Positions 7,414 to 13,923 of a DNA stretch of 15,316 nt are shown piece by piece; the stretch's first letter is position 1; each line of letters starts with the position of its first letter. Source of the stretch: Spirochaetota bacterium (GTDB taxonomy: Bacteria > Spirochaetota > Spirochaetia > Treponematales > Rectinemataceae); NCBI GenBank assembly GCA_023421875.1, contig JAEZSM010000159.1:1-15316 (forward strand). Direction: 5' to 3'. The notes below the pieces were generated by a model, which was not told the DNA's origin, made no database searches, and saw only the letters and a program-made list of their open reading frames with translations. The position numbers and the translations under genes were made by a program.

Positions 7414-8076
7414 ATGAAAAGAAGTACATGGTTTGTTCTTGCGGTCGTCGTGGCTCTGGTTCTGTCCACAGCCCTTTCCTGCGCCACCAAGGCGCCCCTG
7501 CGGAAAGGCGAGGTCCTGCTGGAGGACAAGGGAACGGCCTTCGGGGTTAAGACGCCCCGCTGGGTCGAGACTGCGATCATCGGCGGTTCCAAGGACGTGG
7601 AGAAAATGTCCGACTATAAGGACTATGTGGTCTTTATAGCCCAGTTTGAAGCCCAGAACCTCCAGAGCGCCCAGCTTCTGGCCGAGCGTATGCAGGCCCA
7701 GACAGAGATAGCCTCCTATCTCTCCACCAGGGTGAAGGACGCGTTCAAGGGCGCCAATGTCGCCGACGCGGATTCCAAGAATTTCGGCGTATACGGCGAG
7801 CGCTTCGTGGCAAGCGTTTCAGAGGCCGAATATTCGGGATTCAGAAGGGATACGGACTGGTGGGTCAAGGTACAGACCTTTACCGCCGACCAAAAGCCCG
7901 ACAAGCAGGTCTACAGGGTTATCCAGCTCTGGACTATCTCCAAGGAAATGCTGCAGAAACAGTTCGACATCATGATCAAGGAGCTGGAGGGAACCGAGCC
8001 TCCGACCCCCGAGACCAAGCGTGCCATGGATCTGGTGCAGAACACGGTGGCCAAGGATTTCTTCGACGGCAAGTGA
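7414..8076 (+). CDS. LPP20-like lipoprotein
   Basis: A 220-residue lipoprotein whose signal peptide ends in ALSC (C23), a relaxed lipobox of the spirochaetal kind. The mature part starts with KTPRWVETAI, the Pro-x-Trp opening common in LPP20/FlgT N-terminal domains. Then comes an alternating beta and amphipathic-helix region (SAQLLAERMQAQTEIASYL near 85-105, then strands around DTDWWVKVQTFTA and KQVYRVIQLWTIS). This is consistent with a single LPP20-type domain plus a helical tail. The function is unknown; paralogous domains in the flanking genes suggest a shared envelope complex. ATG 7414 is chosen over ATG 7411 because AGGAGG is then six bases away. It is separated from the next gene by a strong hairpin. 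Confidence 0.8.
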   Translation: MKRSTWFVLAVVVALVLSTALSCATKAPLRKGEVLLEDKGTAFGVKTPRWVETAIIGGSKDVEKMSDYKDYVVFIAQFEAQNLQSAQLLAERMQAQTEIASYLSTRVKDAFKGANVADADSKNFGVYGERFVASVSEAEYSGFRRDTDWWVKVQTFTADQKPDKQVYRVIQLWTISKEMLQKQFDIMIKELEGTEPPTPETKRAMDLVQNTVAKDFFDGK

Positions 8077-8101
8077 TGGCCATTCTTTGAGCGGGGATTT
8101 C

Positions 8102-8141
8102 GCCGCCGGGAGCTTTTTTAATAAAAAAAGCTCCCGGCGGC
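8102..8141. terminator. Perfect 18-bp hairpin between two lipoprotein genes
   Basis: The arms 8102-8119 and 8124-8141 are exactly complementary around the loop AATA. The GC part (GCCGCCGGGAGC) is on the outside and six A-T pairs are next to the loop, the reverse of a normal intrinsic terminator. No T-run follows on either strand. It could end transcription in a Rho-independent but U-poor way, block 3' exonucleases, or reduce read-through into the next gene, which shows no clear promoter of its own. Confidence 0.5.
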
Positions 8142-8183
8142 TGCTTCGTCGTATCCACAGGTTCTCCGAGGGAAGGTAATAAA

Positions 8184-9653
8184 ATGAAAAAAAGACTTCC
8201 TGCATCGCCGCTACTTGTAGTGGCGGCCATCTTCGTTTCCTGCGCGACCAGCGCCAAGCTGCCCCAGTGGGCACTGTCACCGCCTCCTCCCGACGGAACC
8301 TATACCTACTTCACCGGCTCGGCCTCAGCCGGAGATCCGGCTACCGCCGCCGGCGACGCCACCGACAGGCTCATCGCGGGGATAATGCAGTACATCGGCG
8401 TTGATGTGCGGGTGAGCACCAGCGCCACAGCGCGCGCCTCCCTGGATTCCTATTCGGCAGATCTCCGCCAGACCGTGGAAACCGAATCCACCAACCGCCT
8501 GACCGGCTTCCAGGTCACCCAGAAGCACCTGGCTAAGGAACCGAAGACGGGCATAACCACTGCCTATATCCTGGCGCGGTACGAGACCAGGGAGCTGGAA
8601 AAGGAAAAGGCCCGCATCGCGGCCCTTTTCCAGGAAAGAGCGGACTCCGTGGCCAAGCCTGAGGCCGAGGGCGACGCCCTGGCCGTCGAAGGTCGAGCCC
8701 TGGACGCGGCCAATAAATACATCGAAGCTATGGCCGCCGCTTCAGGCTCCGGGGTGGAGAATGCCGCCATAAAGCTGGAGCGCAACGCCAACAAGGCCAG
8801 AGCCCAGATCGCCGGCATCGGCTTTGTCATCGGCGACGGGAAATCCCTCCAGGGGTCGGTGGGAAAGGCTTTTTCCGAACCGTTGGCGATCCGTGTGTAC
8901 AGGGAAGACTCCCAGGGCCGAAGGCCCCTGCCGGGGGCTACTCTCATGATCGGCTATTCCCGCAAATTGCCATCGGGCCAGCTGGGAACCAAGACAGCCT
9001 CCTTTATCAGCGACGCTGCAGGCGCAACGTACCTCAACCTGCCCGCCCCGGACTTTGTTGGGCGGGGCAGAATTTTAGTCCAACTGGATCTTTCCGCATC
9101 CATCGAGCTTCTGGACAAGGTGGGACAGGGATTCGAAGCCCAAATAGCTGCCCTGGAGGACGAGATACGGACCAAGTACGCCGAGCTTCCCTATATCGTT
9201 GCCTCCGGCGCATCTGAAATACCTATGGCATTATTTATCGTCGACAGGGATGAAACCGGGCAGCCCACCAATCTCTACGCCACCCAGTCCGGCCTCTCCG
9301 AAGCCCTCGTAAAGGAAGGGTTTTCCATACGGAGCCTCAGTCTCGACCCTTCTTTGCTTGCAGGTCCGCAGGATCGCTTGCTTTCTCAAGCCAGGGCCGC
9401 AGTGCCCGAGGGCACGCTCAGGCTGGCCTTTGGCAGCGCGAAAATCGATTCCCTGCGCAAGGAGTCGGGCATGTTTCTGGCCTCGGCCAGCGCCTCGGTC
9501 ACGGTTGTCGATCTGCGAACCGGCACCACCCTCTATGCCGCCGACAAGAGCAGGCAGGTCCTGTCAAACGACGAAGCAAGCGCAAAGCGTTCAGCCCTTA
9601 GGGAGCTGGGTGCCCAGTCCTTTGGCAAGGACATTCTGGCTTCCCTGCCTTAA
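8184..9653 (+). CDS. Large LPP20-domain lipoprotein of unknown function
   Basis: A 489-residue lipoprotein; its signal peptide ends in FVSC (C20). Visible layout: an LPP20/FlgT-N-like domain (about 25-137, opening with LPQWALSPPP and containing FTGSASAGDPATAAGDATDR); an alanine-rich helical segment (138-212); a beta-sandwich-like part (about 225-302) with GRRPLPGATLMIGYSR and the DAAGATYLNLP turn often seen in Ig-like or carboxypeptidase-regulatory-like modules; and a C-terminal alpha/beta domain (345-489) with MALFIVDRDETG, SLSEALVKEGFSI-type and SVTVVDLRTGTTLYAAD motifs, like a CsgG/LpoB-type domain. GGAAGG stands seven bases before the ATG. This is the third lipoprotein in the row and ends at a convergent junction. 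It may bridge peptidoglycan or a membrane complex; no specific function can be named. Confidence 0.83.
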   Translation: MKKRLPASPLLVVAAIFVSCATSAKLPQWALSPPPPDGTYTYFTGSASAGDPATAAGDATDRLIAGIMQYIGVDVRVSTSATARASLDSYSADLRQTVETESTNRLTGFQVTQKHLAKEPKTGITTAYILARYETRELEKEKARIAALFQERADSVAKPEAEGDALAVEGRALDAANKYIEAMAAASGSGVENAAIKLERNANKARAQIAGIGFVIGDGKSLQGSVGKAFSEPLAIRVYREDSQGRRPLPGATLMIGYSRKLPSGQLGTKTASFISDAAGATYLNLPAPDFVGRGRILVQLDLSASIELLDKVGQGFEAQIAALEDEIRTKYAELPYIVASGASEIPMALFIVDRDETGQPTNLYATQSGLSEALVKEGFSIRSLSLDPSLLAGPQDRLLSQARAAVPEGTLRLAFGSAKIDSLRKESGMFLASASASVTVVDLRTGTTLYAADKSRQVLSNDEASAKRSALRELGAQSFGKDILASLP

Positions 9654-9663
9654 AGCCTCTATG

Positions 9664-9754
9664 CCAGGATAACAGGAAACCCAGGATCGACAGGAAAAAC
9701 TAGCGGTGCAGCAATAGACCTGTCCTGTTGATCTTGTCTATCCTGTTATCCTGT
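9664..9754. repeat. Mirror-symmetric RCAGGA/TCCTGY array forming a long hairpin
   Basis: Four copies of CCAGGA or ACAGGA start at 9664, 9672, 9681 and 9690 (steps 8, 9, 9). Four TCCTGT or TCTTGT copies start at 9723, 9732, 9741 and 9749 (steps 9, 9, 8). All pair in one register: 9665-9677 with 9741-9753 without mismatch, then a 4-base internal loop, then 9682-9695 with 9723-9736 including two G-T wobbles; the loop is 9696-9722. It fills the gap between convergent genes. Similar 'ATCCTGT' repeats are, from memory, frequent between genes in several phyla. It may be a bidirectional terminator or a REP-like element. Confidence 0.78.
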
Positions 9755-9764
9755 CAGTAAATAA

Positions 9765-11084
9765 TTAAAGCTTGAATGTGAACCCCGCCCCGATCATAGC
9801 CCCAGAATAACTCTGGTTGCCGAATAGGTTGGTTATCGCGATCCAATTTTCGTAGCCCAGATCCGCGAAAACCCTGGAGTTCCGGCCTAAGAGGTACGCC
9901 ACCCTTACTGCGGCCTGGATTCCCACATGGGATAGAAAATCAGTGTCGGTAGTCACCCAGGGCGATGTGACAGAATAATACGAAATGCCAAAAGCAGCGC
10001 TGGGGGCGAGGGATAGCCTGCCCATATTGATCAGGAATTCAGCACCCATCAATGCGTTGACCGGGAAGATTTCGACTATCAAAAAACTACTTATAAGACT
10101 TACCGGAATTTGTGCCGCCACAAAGGGCCTTAAAGCGTAAAAGCCCCGGGAGAGGGTGGCGCGGAAGCCGGGAACGATAGAACCCGCGCTGGAGTCGCCG
10201 ATGGAGTGAAGGTATAAATCCATCTCGGTACCCAACCTTGGTATCTCCCTAAGCTGAGTGTCCTTTCCAAGGGCTACCGATTTGTACAGAACCTGGCCCG
10301 TGGAGACCTCCCTACTTACTTCCTTTATGACGATAAGCCCGGCTTCCCTTGAATCGTCGAAGCCCTCGATGGAGGCCGATTCGATCACTGAGTATTCGTC
10401 TCCCTTCTGGATGCCCATGTCGCTGCCCATCTGAATCCTCACCGTGGAGCCTGAGACATTGAGTATCCGGGTGCTAATCTGAAACTGGGGTATGGAGCGC
10501 ACGGCGAACTGGAGCTGGGGAGGTATGGACGAAATTGCCGACTGAATGGATTCAAACTGGTTTTTGTCGTGACTGCCCGAGGTTTCGACTGTTTTTATGG
10601 CGATAAGCGTGCCATCGGCGGACATGTCTAAAAAGCTTATGTTCGTCTTTATGCTGGTCTTGTACTTGAGATTTTCCCGGTCCCAATAAGAATTGAACTC
10701 GACTACCACGGGCACGACAACGATGAAAGCCCCGGTGAGACGCTTGAACTCCGCTTCGGTGAGAAAGGATTCGCCGAACTGGAATTTTTCAGGCATGGTG
10801 AAGGTGCTTTGTTTCGATCGTTTTACCGCATCGATAAAACTGTTAATGTCGGAAGAAGAAAAACGCTGGGTGACTCCCAGAATGGTGAATCTGCCCAGGT
10901 CGGAAAATACCTTTTGGATTTCCCCGTCTATCGAGCCAAGAGCTTGAGACGGAATATTCCATCCGTAGTACCCGAGGGAGAAGATAGCGATGTCCTGTTT
11001 TTGGCTGATAACCGGTTGGGCCGAAAGGCCTGAAAGCAGGGCGAAGAAGAATACCAGCGTCAAAAAAACTTTGCAGACTTTCAT
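9765..11084 (-). CDS. Outer-membrane protein: CsgG/FlgT-like periplasmic domain fused to a beta-barrel
   Basis: A 439-residue protein with a signal peptide cut after LSAQ (about residue 23). Residues 28-200 resemble a CsgG/FlgT-middle domain: QDIAIFSLGYYGWNIPSQAL, then EIQKVFSDLGRFTILGV, then AFIVVVPVVVEF and a strand with FLDMSADGTLIAIKTVE. Residues 204-292 form a small beta domain with MGIQKGDEYSVIE, like FlgT C-terminal domains. From about 300 to the end, alternating amphipathic strands (GFRATLSRGFYALRPFVAAQ, then HVGIQAAVRVAYLL, RVFADLGYENW) end in GAGFTFKL, as in outer-membrane barrels of about eight strands. I start at ATG 11084, which has GAGGAG five bases upstream, rather than an upstream in-frame codon near 11252 with no ribosome site. 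It converges on the lipoprotein cluster and may anchor it to the outer membrane. Confidence 0.8.
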   Translation of the reverse strand: MKVCKVFLTLVFFFALLSGLSAQPVISQKQDIAIFSLGYYGWNIPSQALGSIDGEIQKVFSDLGRFTILGVTQRFSSSDINSFIDAVKRSKQSTFTMPEKFQFGESFLTEAEFKRLTGAFIVVVPVVVEFNSYWDRENLKYKTSIKTNISFLDMSADGTLIAIKTVETSGSHDKNQFESIQSAISSIPPQLQFAVRSIPQFQISTRILNVSGSTVRIQMGSDMGIQKGDEYSVIESASIEGFDDSREAGLIVIKEVSREVSTGQVLYKSVALGKDTQLREIPRLGTEMDLYLHSIGDSSAGSIVPGFRATLSRGFYALRPFVAAQIPVSLISSFLIVEIFPVNALMGAEFLINMGRLSLAPSAAFGISYYSVTSPWVTTDTDFLSHVGIQAAVRVAYLLGRNSRVFADLGYENWIAITNLFGNQSYSGAMIGAGFTFKL

Positions 11085-11115
11085 AATTACTCCTCGGCCT
11101 TGGCCGTCTCTATGA

Positions 11116-11143
11116 ATTGTATGTGGAATAAAAAAAAACTCAA
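11116..11143 (-). promoter_or_regulatory. Sigma-70 type promoter of the CsgG-barrel gene
   Basis: On the minus strand TTGAGT (11143-11138) and TACAAT (11121-11116) are separated by 16 bases with a T-run in the spacer. The predicted start near 11109 leaves a 25-base leader containing GAGGAG. Both the boxes and the position fit the chosen ATG at 11084. Confidence 0.6.
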
Positions 11144-11367
11144 TGCGATTTTCTTCTTTATCGTTGTGAAAACGATGGGAAAGGATTACCCATGCCCGGC
11201 TTCTGTGTATTGAAACGGGAAAAAAGTGCCGGTTCCTGGGCATATCTTCCATGATCTTCTGTTGCGCTTTTTTCCGATCCGCATAGAATTGGCATTAGAA
11301 AGCCCTGATAGTAGGCTGTCCTGAGGTTTTTACCAGCTGTTGGTTGATTACCTGGGTAGGGGCATTT
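11144..11367. other. Central part of the divergent intergenic region (11085-11412)
   Basis: The 328-base gap between divergent genes holds a minus-strand promoter at its left end and a sigma-54 promoter at its right end. Between them the only structure seen is a small inverted repeat, ATCGTT (11160-11165) and AACGAT (11171-11176), just upstream of the minus-strand -35 box, possibly an operator. No convincing enhancer-binding-protein sites, small RNA or ORF with a ribosome site was found. Confidence 0.35.
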
Positions 11368-11383
11368 TGGCATGAATTTTGCA
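11368..11383 (+). promoter_or_regulatory. Sigma-54 (RpoN) promoter of the polyferredoxin operon
   Basis: TGGCATG (11368-11374), four bases, then TTGCA (11379-11383) matches the sigma-54 consensus TGGCACG-N4-TTGC with one change. The essential GG (11369-11370) and GC (11381-11382) are exactly 12 bases apart, as required. The expected transcription start is near 11394, leaving about 19 bases of leader that contains AGGAGG. Sigma-54 promoters need an AAA+ activator; none is encoded in the window. Confidence 0.78.
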
Positions 11384-11412
11384 TAAAGATTCCTGCATTT
11401 TCAGGAGGAACC

Positions 11413-12321
11413 ATGAAAGCTAAGGTAGCGAGCCTAGGTAAAAAAGGCGGCCGCAAGGCGCGGCGTATCGTTCAGATCGTCTTTTTCATTATCGTGGCCG
11501 TGACGGCCACTGGGGGAGCACTCAATGAGAAGGGGATAACGATTCCCCTTCTTCCAGAAGCTTCCCTGCACTCGATTTGCCCCTTCGGAGGAGTCGTCAG
11601 TATTTGGCAATTCCTCAACGTGGGGACTATGGTGAAAAAAGTGCATGAATCTTCCTTCGTTCTGGGAGGGATCGCACTGGTGCTCGCACTGCTTTTCGGG
11701 CCAGTCATTTGCGGTTGGGTTTGTCCCTTCGGCTCTTTCCAGGAGTGGCTTGGAGCCTTGGGTAGAAAACTATTCCGCCGTAAGTACAACACATTCGTCC
11801 CGGCCAAACTCGACAAGGTCTTGCGCTACCTGCGCTATCTTGTCCTGGTCTGGGTAATCTACATGACAGCCGTCACCGGAAAATTGATTTTTCAGGATTA
11901 CGATCCCTACTTCACACTGTTCAACTTGTGGACTGGAGAGGTGGCCGTAACCGGATACATAGCCCTAGCCCTGGTAGTGGTCCTGAGTCTCTTTGTGGAG
12001 CGGCCGTTCTGCAAATATGCCTGCCCCTACGGAGCCTTCTTGGGAATTTTCAACCTTTTCAGGATATTCGGAATCAGGCGGAACGCCCCGACCTGCATTT
12101 CCTGCAAGGCCTGCGACAAGGCCTGTCCTATGAATATCCAGGTTTCCACAGCGAAGGTCGTGCGCGACCATCAATGCATAAGCTGCCTGGAATGCACCAG
12201 CGAATCCGCCTGCCCGGTACCGGCCACGGTGGATATGCTCGCGCTTCCCGGCCAGGTCAAGGATTCTTTCGGTCAGAAAACTCCGAAGACAAGCCAGAAT
12301 GATCTTGGGGGCGCAAAATGA
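11413..12321 (+). CDS. Membrane polyferredoxin, NapH/NosR/FixG-type 4Fe-4S protein
   Basis: A 302-residue inner-membrane protein with about five helices (near 18-36, 80-104, 137-158, 178-196, 205-220). Three conserved cysteine-proline motifs lie at helix ends: SICPFGG (C56), ICGWVCPFG (C100, C104) and FCKYACPYG (C200, C204), as in NapH, NosR and related proteins. The C-terminal ferredoxin part has CxxCxxCx3CP (C228, C231, C234, C238) and CxxCxxCx5CP (C255, C258, C261, C267). Two [4Fe-4S] clusters are likely, and electron transfer across or along the membrane is the family role. ATG 11413 with AGGAGG is chosen over an in-frame codon at 11344, which lies upstream of the sigma-54 promoter. Its TGA overlaps the next ATG (ATGA), so it works with the membrane-anchored partner. 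Electron donor and acceptor are unknown; no reductase is nearby in the operon. Confidence 0.93.
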   Translation: MKAKVASLGKKGGRKARRIVQIVFFIIVAVTATGGALNEKGITIPLLPEASLHSICPFGGVVSIWQFLNVGTMVKKVHESSFVLGGIALVLALLFGPVICGWVCPFGSFQEWLGALGRKLFRRKYNTFVPAKLDKVLRYLRYLVLVWVIYMTAVTGKLIFQDYDPYFTLFNLWTGEVAVTGYIALALVVVLSLFVERPFCKYACPYGAFLGIFNLFRIFGIRRNAPTCISCKACDKACPMNIQVSTAKVVRDHQCISCLECTSESACPVPATVDMLALPGQVKDSFGQKTPKTSQNDLGGAK

Positions 12322-13205
12322 AAATAACCTATAAAACCCTGGGCATTGTCGTTGTGGCCGCCATTGTTGTCGGCATAGCCGGGGCGAAGGTTGCCGGGCT
12401 TTGGAAGACCGAAGGCACGAAGCAGCCGGTAGCCATCCGCGAAGGCGAGTTCTCCGGCATGCCTAATCCTTCGGATATACGCGGCTCTTACACCTGGAAC
12501 GATGTGGCCGAGGCTTTCGGTTTCGATGTCGGTCTTTTATTGAAAGCTTTTGGCGCGGCAGATCCCCTGCTGAAGCTCAACACCCTCGAAACCGTATTCG
12601 AGGGAATCGAACTCCCCGAAGGCACCGAGATAGGTACCGACGCGGTCAAGCTCTTTGTGAGCCTTCTCACCGGACTACCCCATGTAGCCGAAGAAACGAC
12701 GATTCTGCCCTTCTCTGCGATTGAAATTTTAAAGGAAGAAGGAAAGGCTTCGCCTGAGCTGATCGAGGAAGCCGCCCAACGAGCCTGGATCCCCAATGGT
12801 GCTGCCGCGACTCCTGAGGCGGAACCTACGATTCCCGCCGCAGAAGTCACGCCTCCAAGCTCGACTAGTACAGTGGGCGCGACAAGCACAACTACCACGA
12901 CCACCATCACTACGATAAGCAATGCTATCGGCACTACTTCCAGCACGACAGTCCATACTCCTAGCCCGGCGAAGACCAGCGGCACCGGCGGTGACGGAAC
13001 CGGGGCTGTGGCAGGAACGATCGTGGGAAAAACTACATTTAAGGATTTAAAGACCTGGGGTTTGACCGAGGATCAGATAAAATCGGTAACCGGCGGAGAG
13101 ATCGGCCATGACCTGGCCGCCATCCGGGACTGGGCTACCTCCAAGGGCTTGAGCTTCTCTGAGCTCAAGGCGAGCCTCCAGGCTTTGTTGGACGCAGGCA
13201 AATAA
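12318..13205 (+). CDS. Membrane-anchored two-domain protein with Thr-rich linker, partner of the polyferredoxin
   Basis: A 295-residue protein with one N-terminal membrane helix (about 8-28), the rest probably outside the cytoplasm. Domain A (about 50-158) opens with NPSDIRGSYTWNDVAEAFGF and is helical, with ILPFSAIEILKEEGKASPE near 129-147. Domain B (about 234-292) opens with IVGKTTFKDLKTWGL and continues EDQIKSVTGGEIG. Aligning the openings gives I-x-G-x-x-T-x-x-D about nine residues in, so the two domains may be an ancient duplication. Between them, residues 162-233 are Pro, Ser and mainly Thr, including a run of six Thr near 191-196. I recall similar domains next to 4Fe-4S membrane proteins in other anaerobes but know no function. 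It has no cysteine and no cofactor motif, so a structural or partner-binding role is more likely than electron transfer. Confidence 0.85.
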   Translation: MKITYKTLGIVVVAAIVVGIAGAKVAGLWKTEGTKQPVAIREGEFSGMPNPSDIRGSYTWNDVAEAFGFDVGLLLKAFGAADPLLKLNTLETVFEGIELPEGTEIGTDAVKLFVSLLTGLPHVAEETTILPFSAIEILKEEGKASPELIEEAAQRAWIPNGAAATPEAEPTIPAAEVTPPSSTSTVGATSTTTTTTITTISNAIGTTSSTTVHTPSPAKTSGTGGDGTGAVAGTIVGKTTFKDLKTWGLTEDQIKSVTGGEIGHDLAAIRDWATSKGLSFSELKASLQALLDAGK

Positions 13206-13214
13206 GCAGCCGCG

Positions 13215-13248
13215 CCGCGGCCCTGCGCTTGATAGCGCAGGGCCGCGG
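13215..13248. terminator. Perfect 14-bp GC hairpin between convergent operons
   Basis: CCGCGGCCCTGCGC (13215-13228) is fully complementary to 13235-13248 around the loop TTGATA. It starts 10 bases after the stop of the Thr-linker gene and faces the end of udk. Neither side has a T-run, so it is a strong stem but not a canonical intrinsic terminator. Its place between convergent genes supports a bidirectional transcription end. Confidence 0.6.
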
Positions 13249-13304
13249 TCTCAAACGCGCTGATCATGGGCGGAGCTCGGGGTGGGCAAGCGATCCGGCG
13301 CAGG

Positions 13305-13919
13305 TCAGGTGTTGATTACCGAGTTGATGAAGCTTATAAGCACATCCAGGGCGCGCTCGTTGGCTCCGCCCTCGGGAATAATAATGTCGGCGTACACCTT
13401 GGTCGGCTCGATGAACTGATAGTGCCCGGGCCGTACAACGTTCATATACTGCTCTACCACCGAATCCAGCGTTCTGCCCCGCTCCTTAATGTCCCGGATC
13501 AGTCGGCGGATAAACCGTATGTCGTCGGGGGTGTCGACAAAGATCTTGAGGTCGATGAGGTCCCTGACATCTTTGTTGGTAAATACCATGATGCCTTCGA
13601 AGAGCACTACCTTTTTGGGCGATACCCGTATGGTTTCGTCGGTCCTGCGGTGGTGGACGAAATCGTAGGTAGGCATGGCGATGCTCTGGCCGCGCTTGAG
13701 CGCCCCCAGCTGTTCGATGATCAGAGGATTGTCGAAGGCGTCGGGGTGGTCGAAGTTGAAGGCTGTGATATTGGCGTTGGAGATGAACTCAGCCGATTTA
13801 TAGTAATTGTCCTGGGGAATGAAGACAAAGTCGGAGACGAGCTCCGATATTTTTCGGACAATGGTCGTCTTGCCCGATCCTGAGCCTCCGCATATGCCGA
13901 TGATCTTGTTGGCTGCCAT
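13305..13919 (-). CDS. udk: Uridine kinase (uridine/cytidine monophosphokinase)
   Basis: A 204-residue protein, the usual size for Udk, which phosphorylates uridine and cytidine to UMP and CMP in pyrimidine salvage in the cytoplasm. The P-loop GGSGSGKT is at residues 11-18. Next come the family motifs PQDNYY (about 40-45), NFDHPDAFD (about 57-65), the Walker B-like VVLFEGIMVF (about 104-113) and the lid RRLIRDIKERGR (about 137-148). YADIIIPEGGANERALDVL near the C-terminus is also typical. ATG 13919 is used because an upstream in-frame ATG (13955) would overlap the nitroreductase end by 32 bases and precede the normal N-terminus. The gene follows nitroreductase by four bases, with only a poor ribosome site, so coupling to the upstream gene is likely. 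Confidence 0.93.
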   Translation of the reverse strand: MAANKIIGICGGSGSGKTTIVRKISELVSDFVFIPQDNYYKSAEFISNANITAFNFDHPDAFDNPLIIEQLGALKRGQSIAMPTYDFVHHRRTDETIRVSPKKVVLFEGIMVFTNKDVRDLIDLKIFVDTPDDIRFIRRLIRDIKERGRTLDSVVEQYMNVVRPGHYQFIEPTKVYADIIIPEGGANERALDVLISFINSVINT

Positions 13920-13923
13920 GGAA

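Noticed and set aside
11218..11243. Possible minus-strand terminator (TGCC/GGCA stem followed by T6)
   Set aside because: The stem is only four pairs, and no upstream minus-strand gene ends there.
11085..11252. N-terminal extension of the CsgG-barrel ORF to 11252
   Set aside because: It would bury the signal peptide at residue 57 and cross the promoter; ATG 11084 has GAGGAG and a proper signal peptide.
11344..11412. N-terminal extension of the polyferredoxin ORF to 11344
   Set aside because: The extra codons overlap the sigma-54 promoter and lack a ribosome site; ATG 11413 has AGGAGG.
12840..12960. Repetitive ACN-rich stretch resembling a short tandem repeat or CRISPR-like array
   Set aside because: It is in frame and encodes the Thr-rich linker with varied Thr codons; there are no regular repeats and spacers.
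13266..13883. 205-codon plus-strand frame opposite udk
   Set aside because: It covers the P-loop kinase gene on the other strand and has no ribosome site or recognisable domain.
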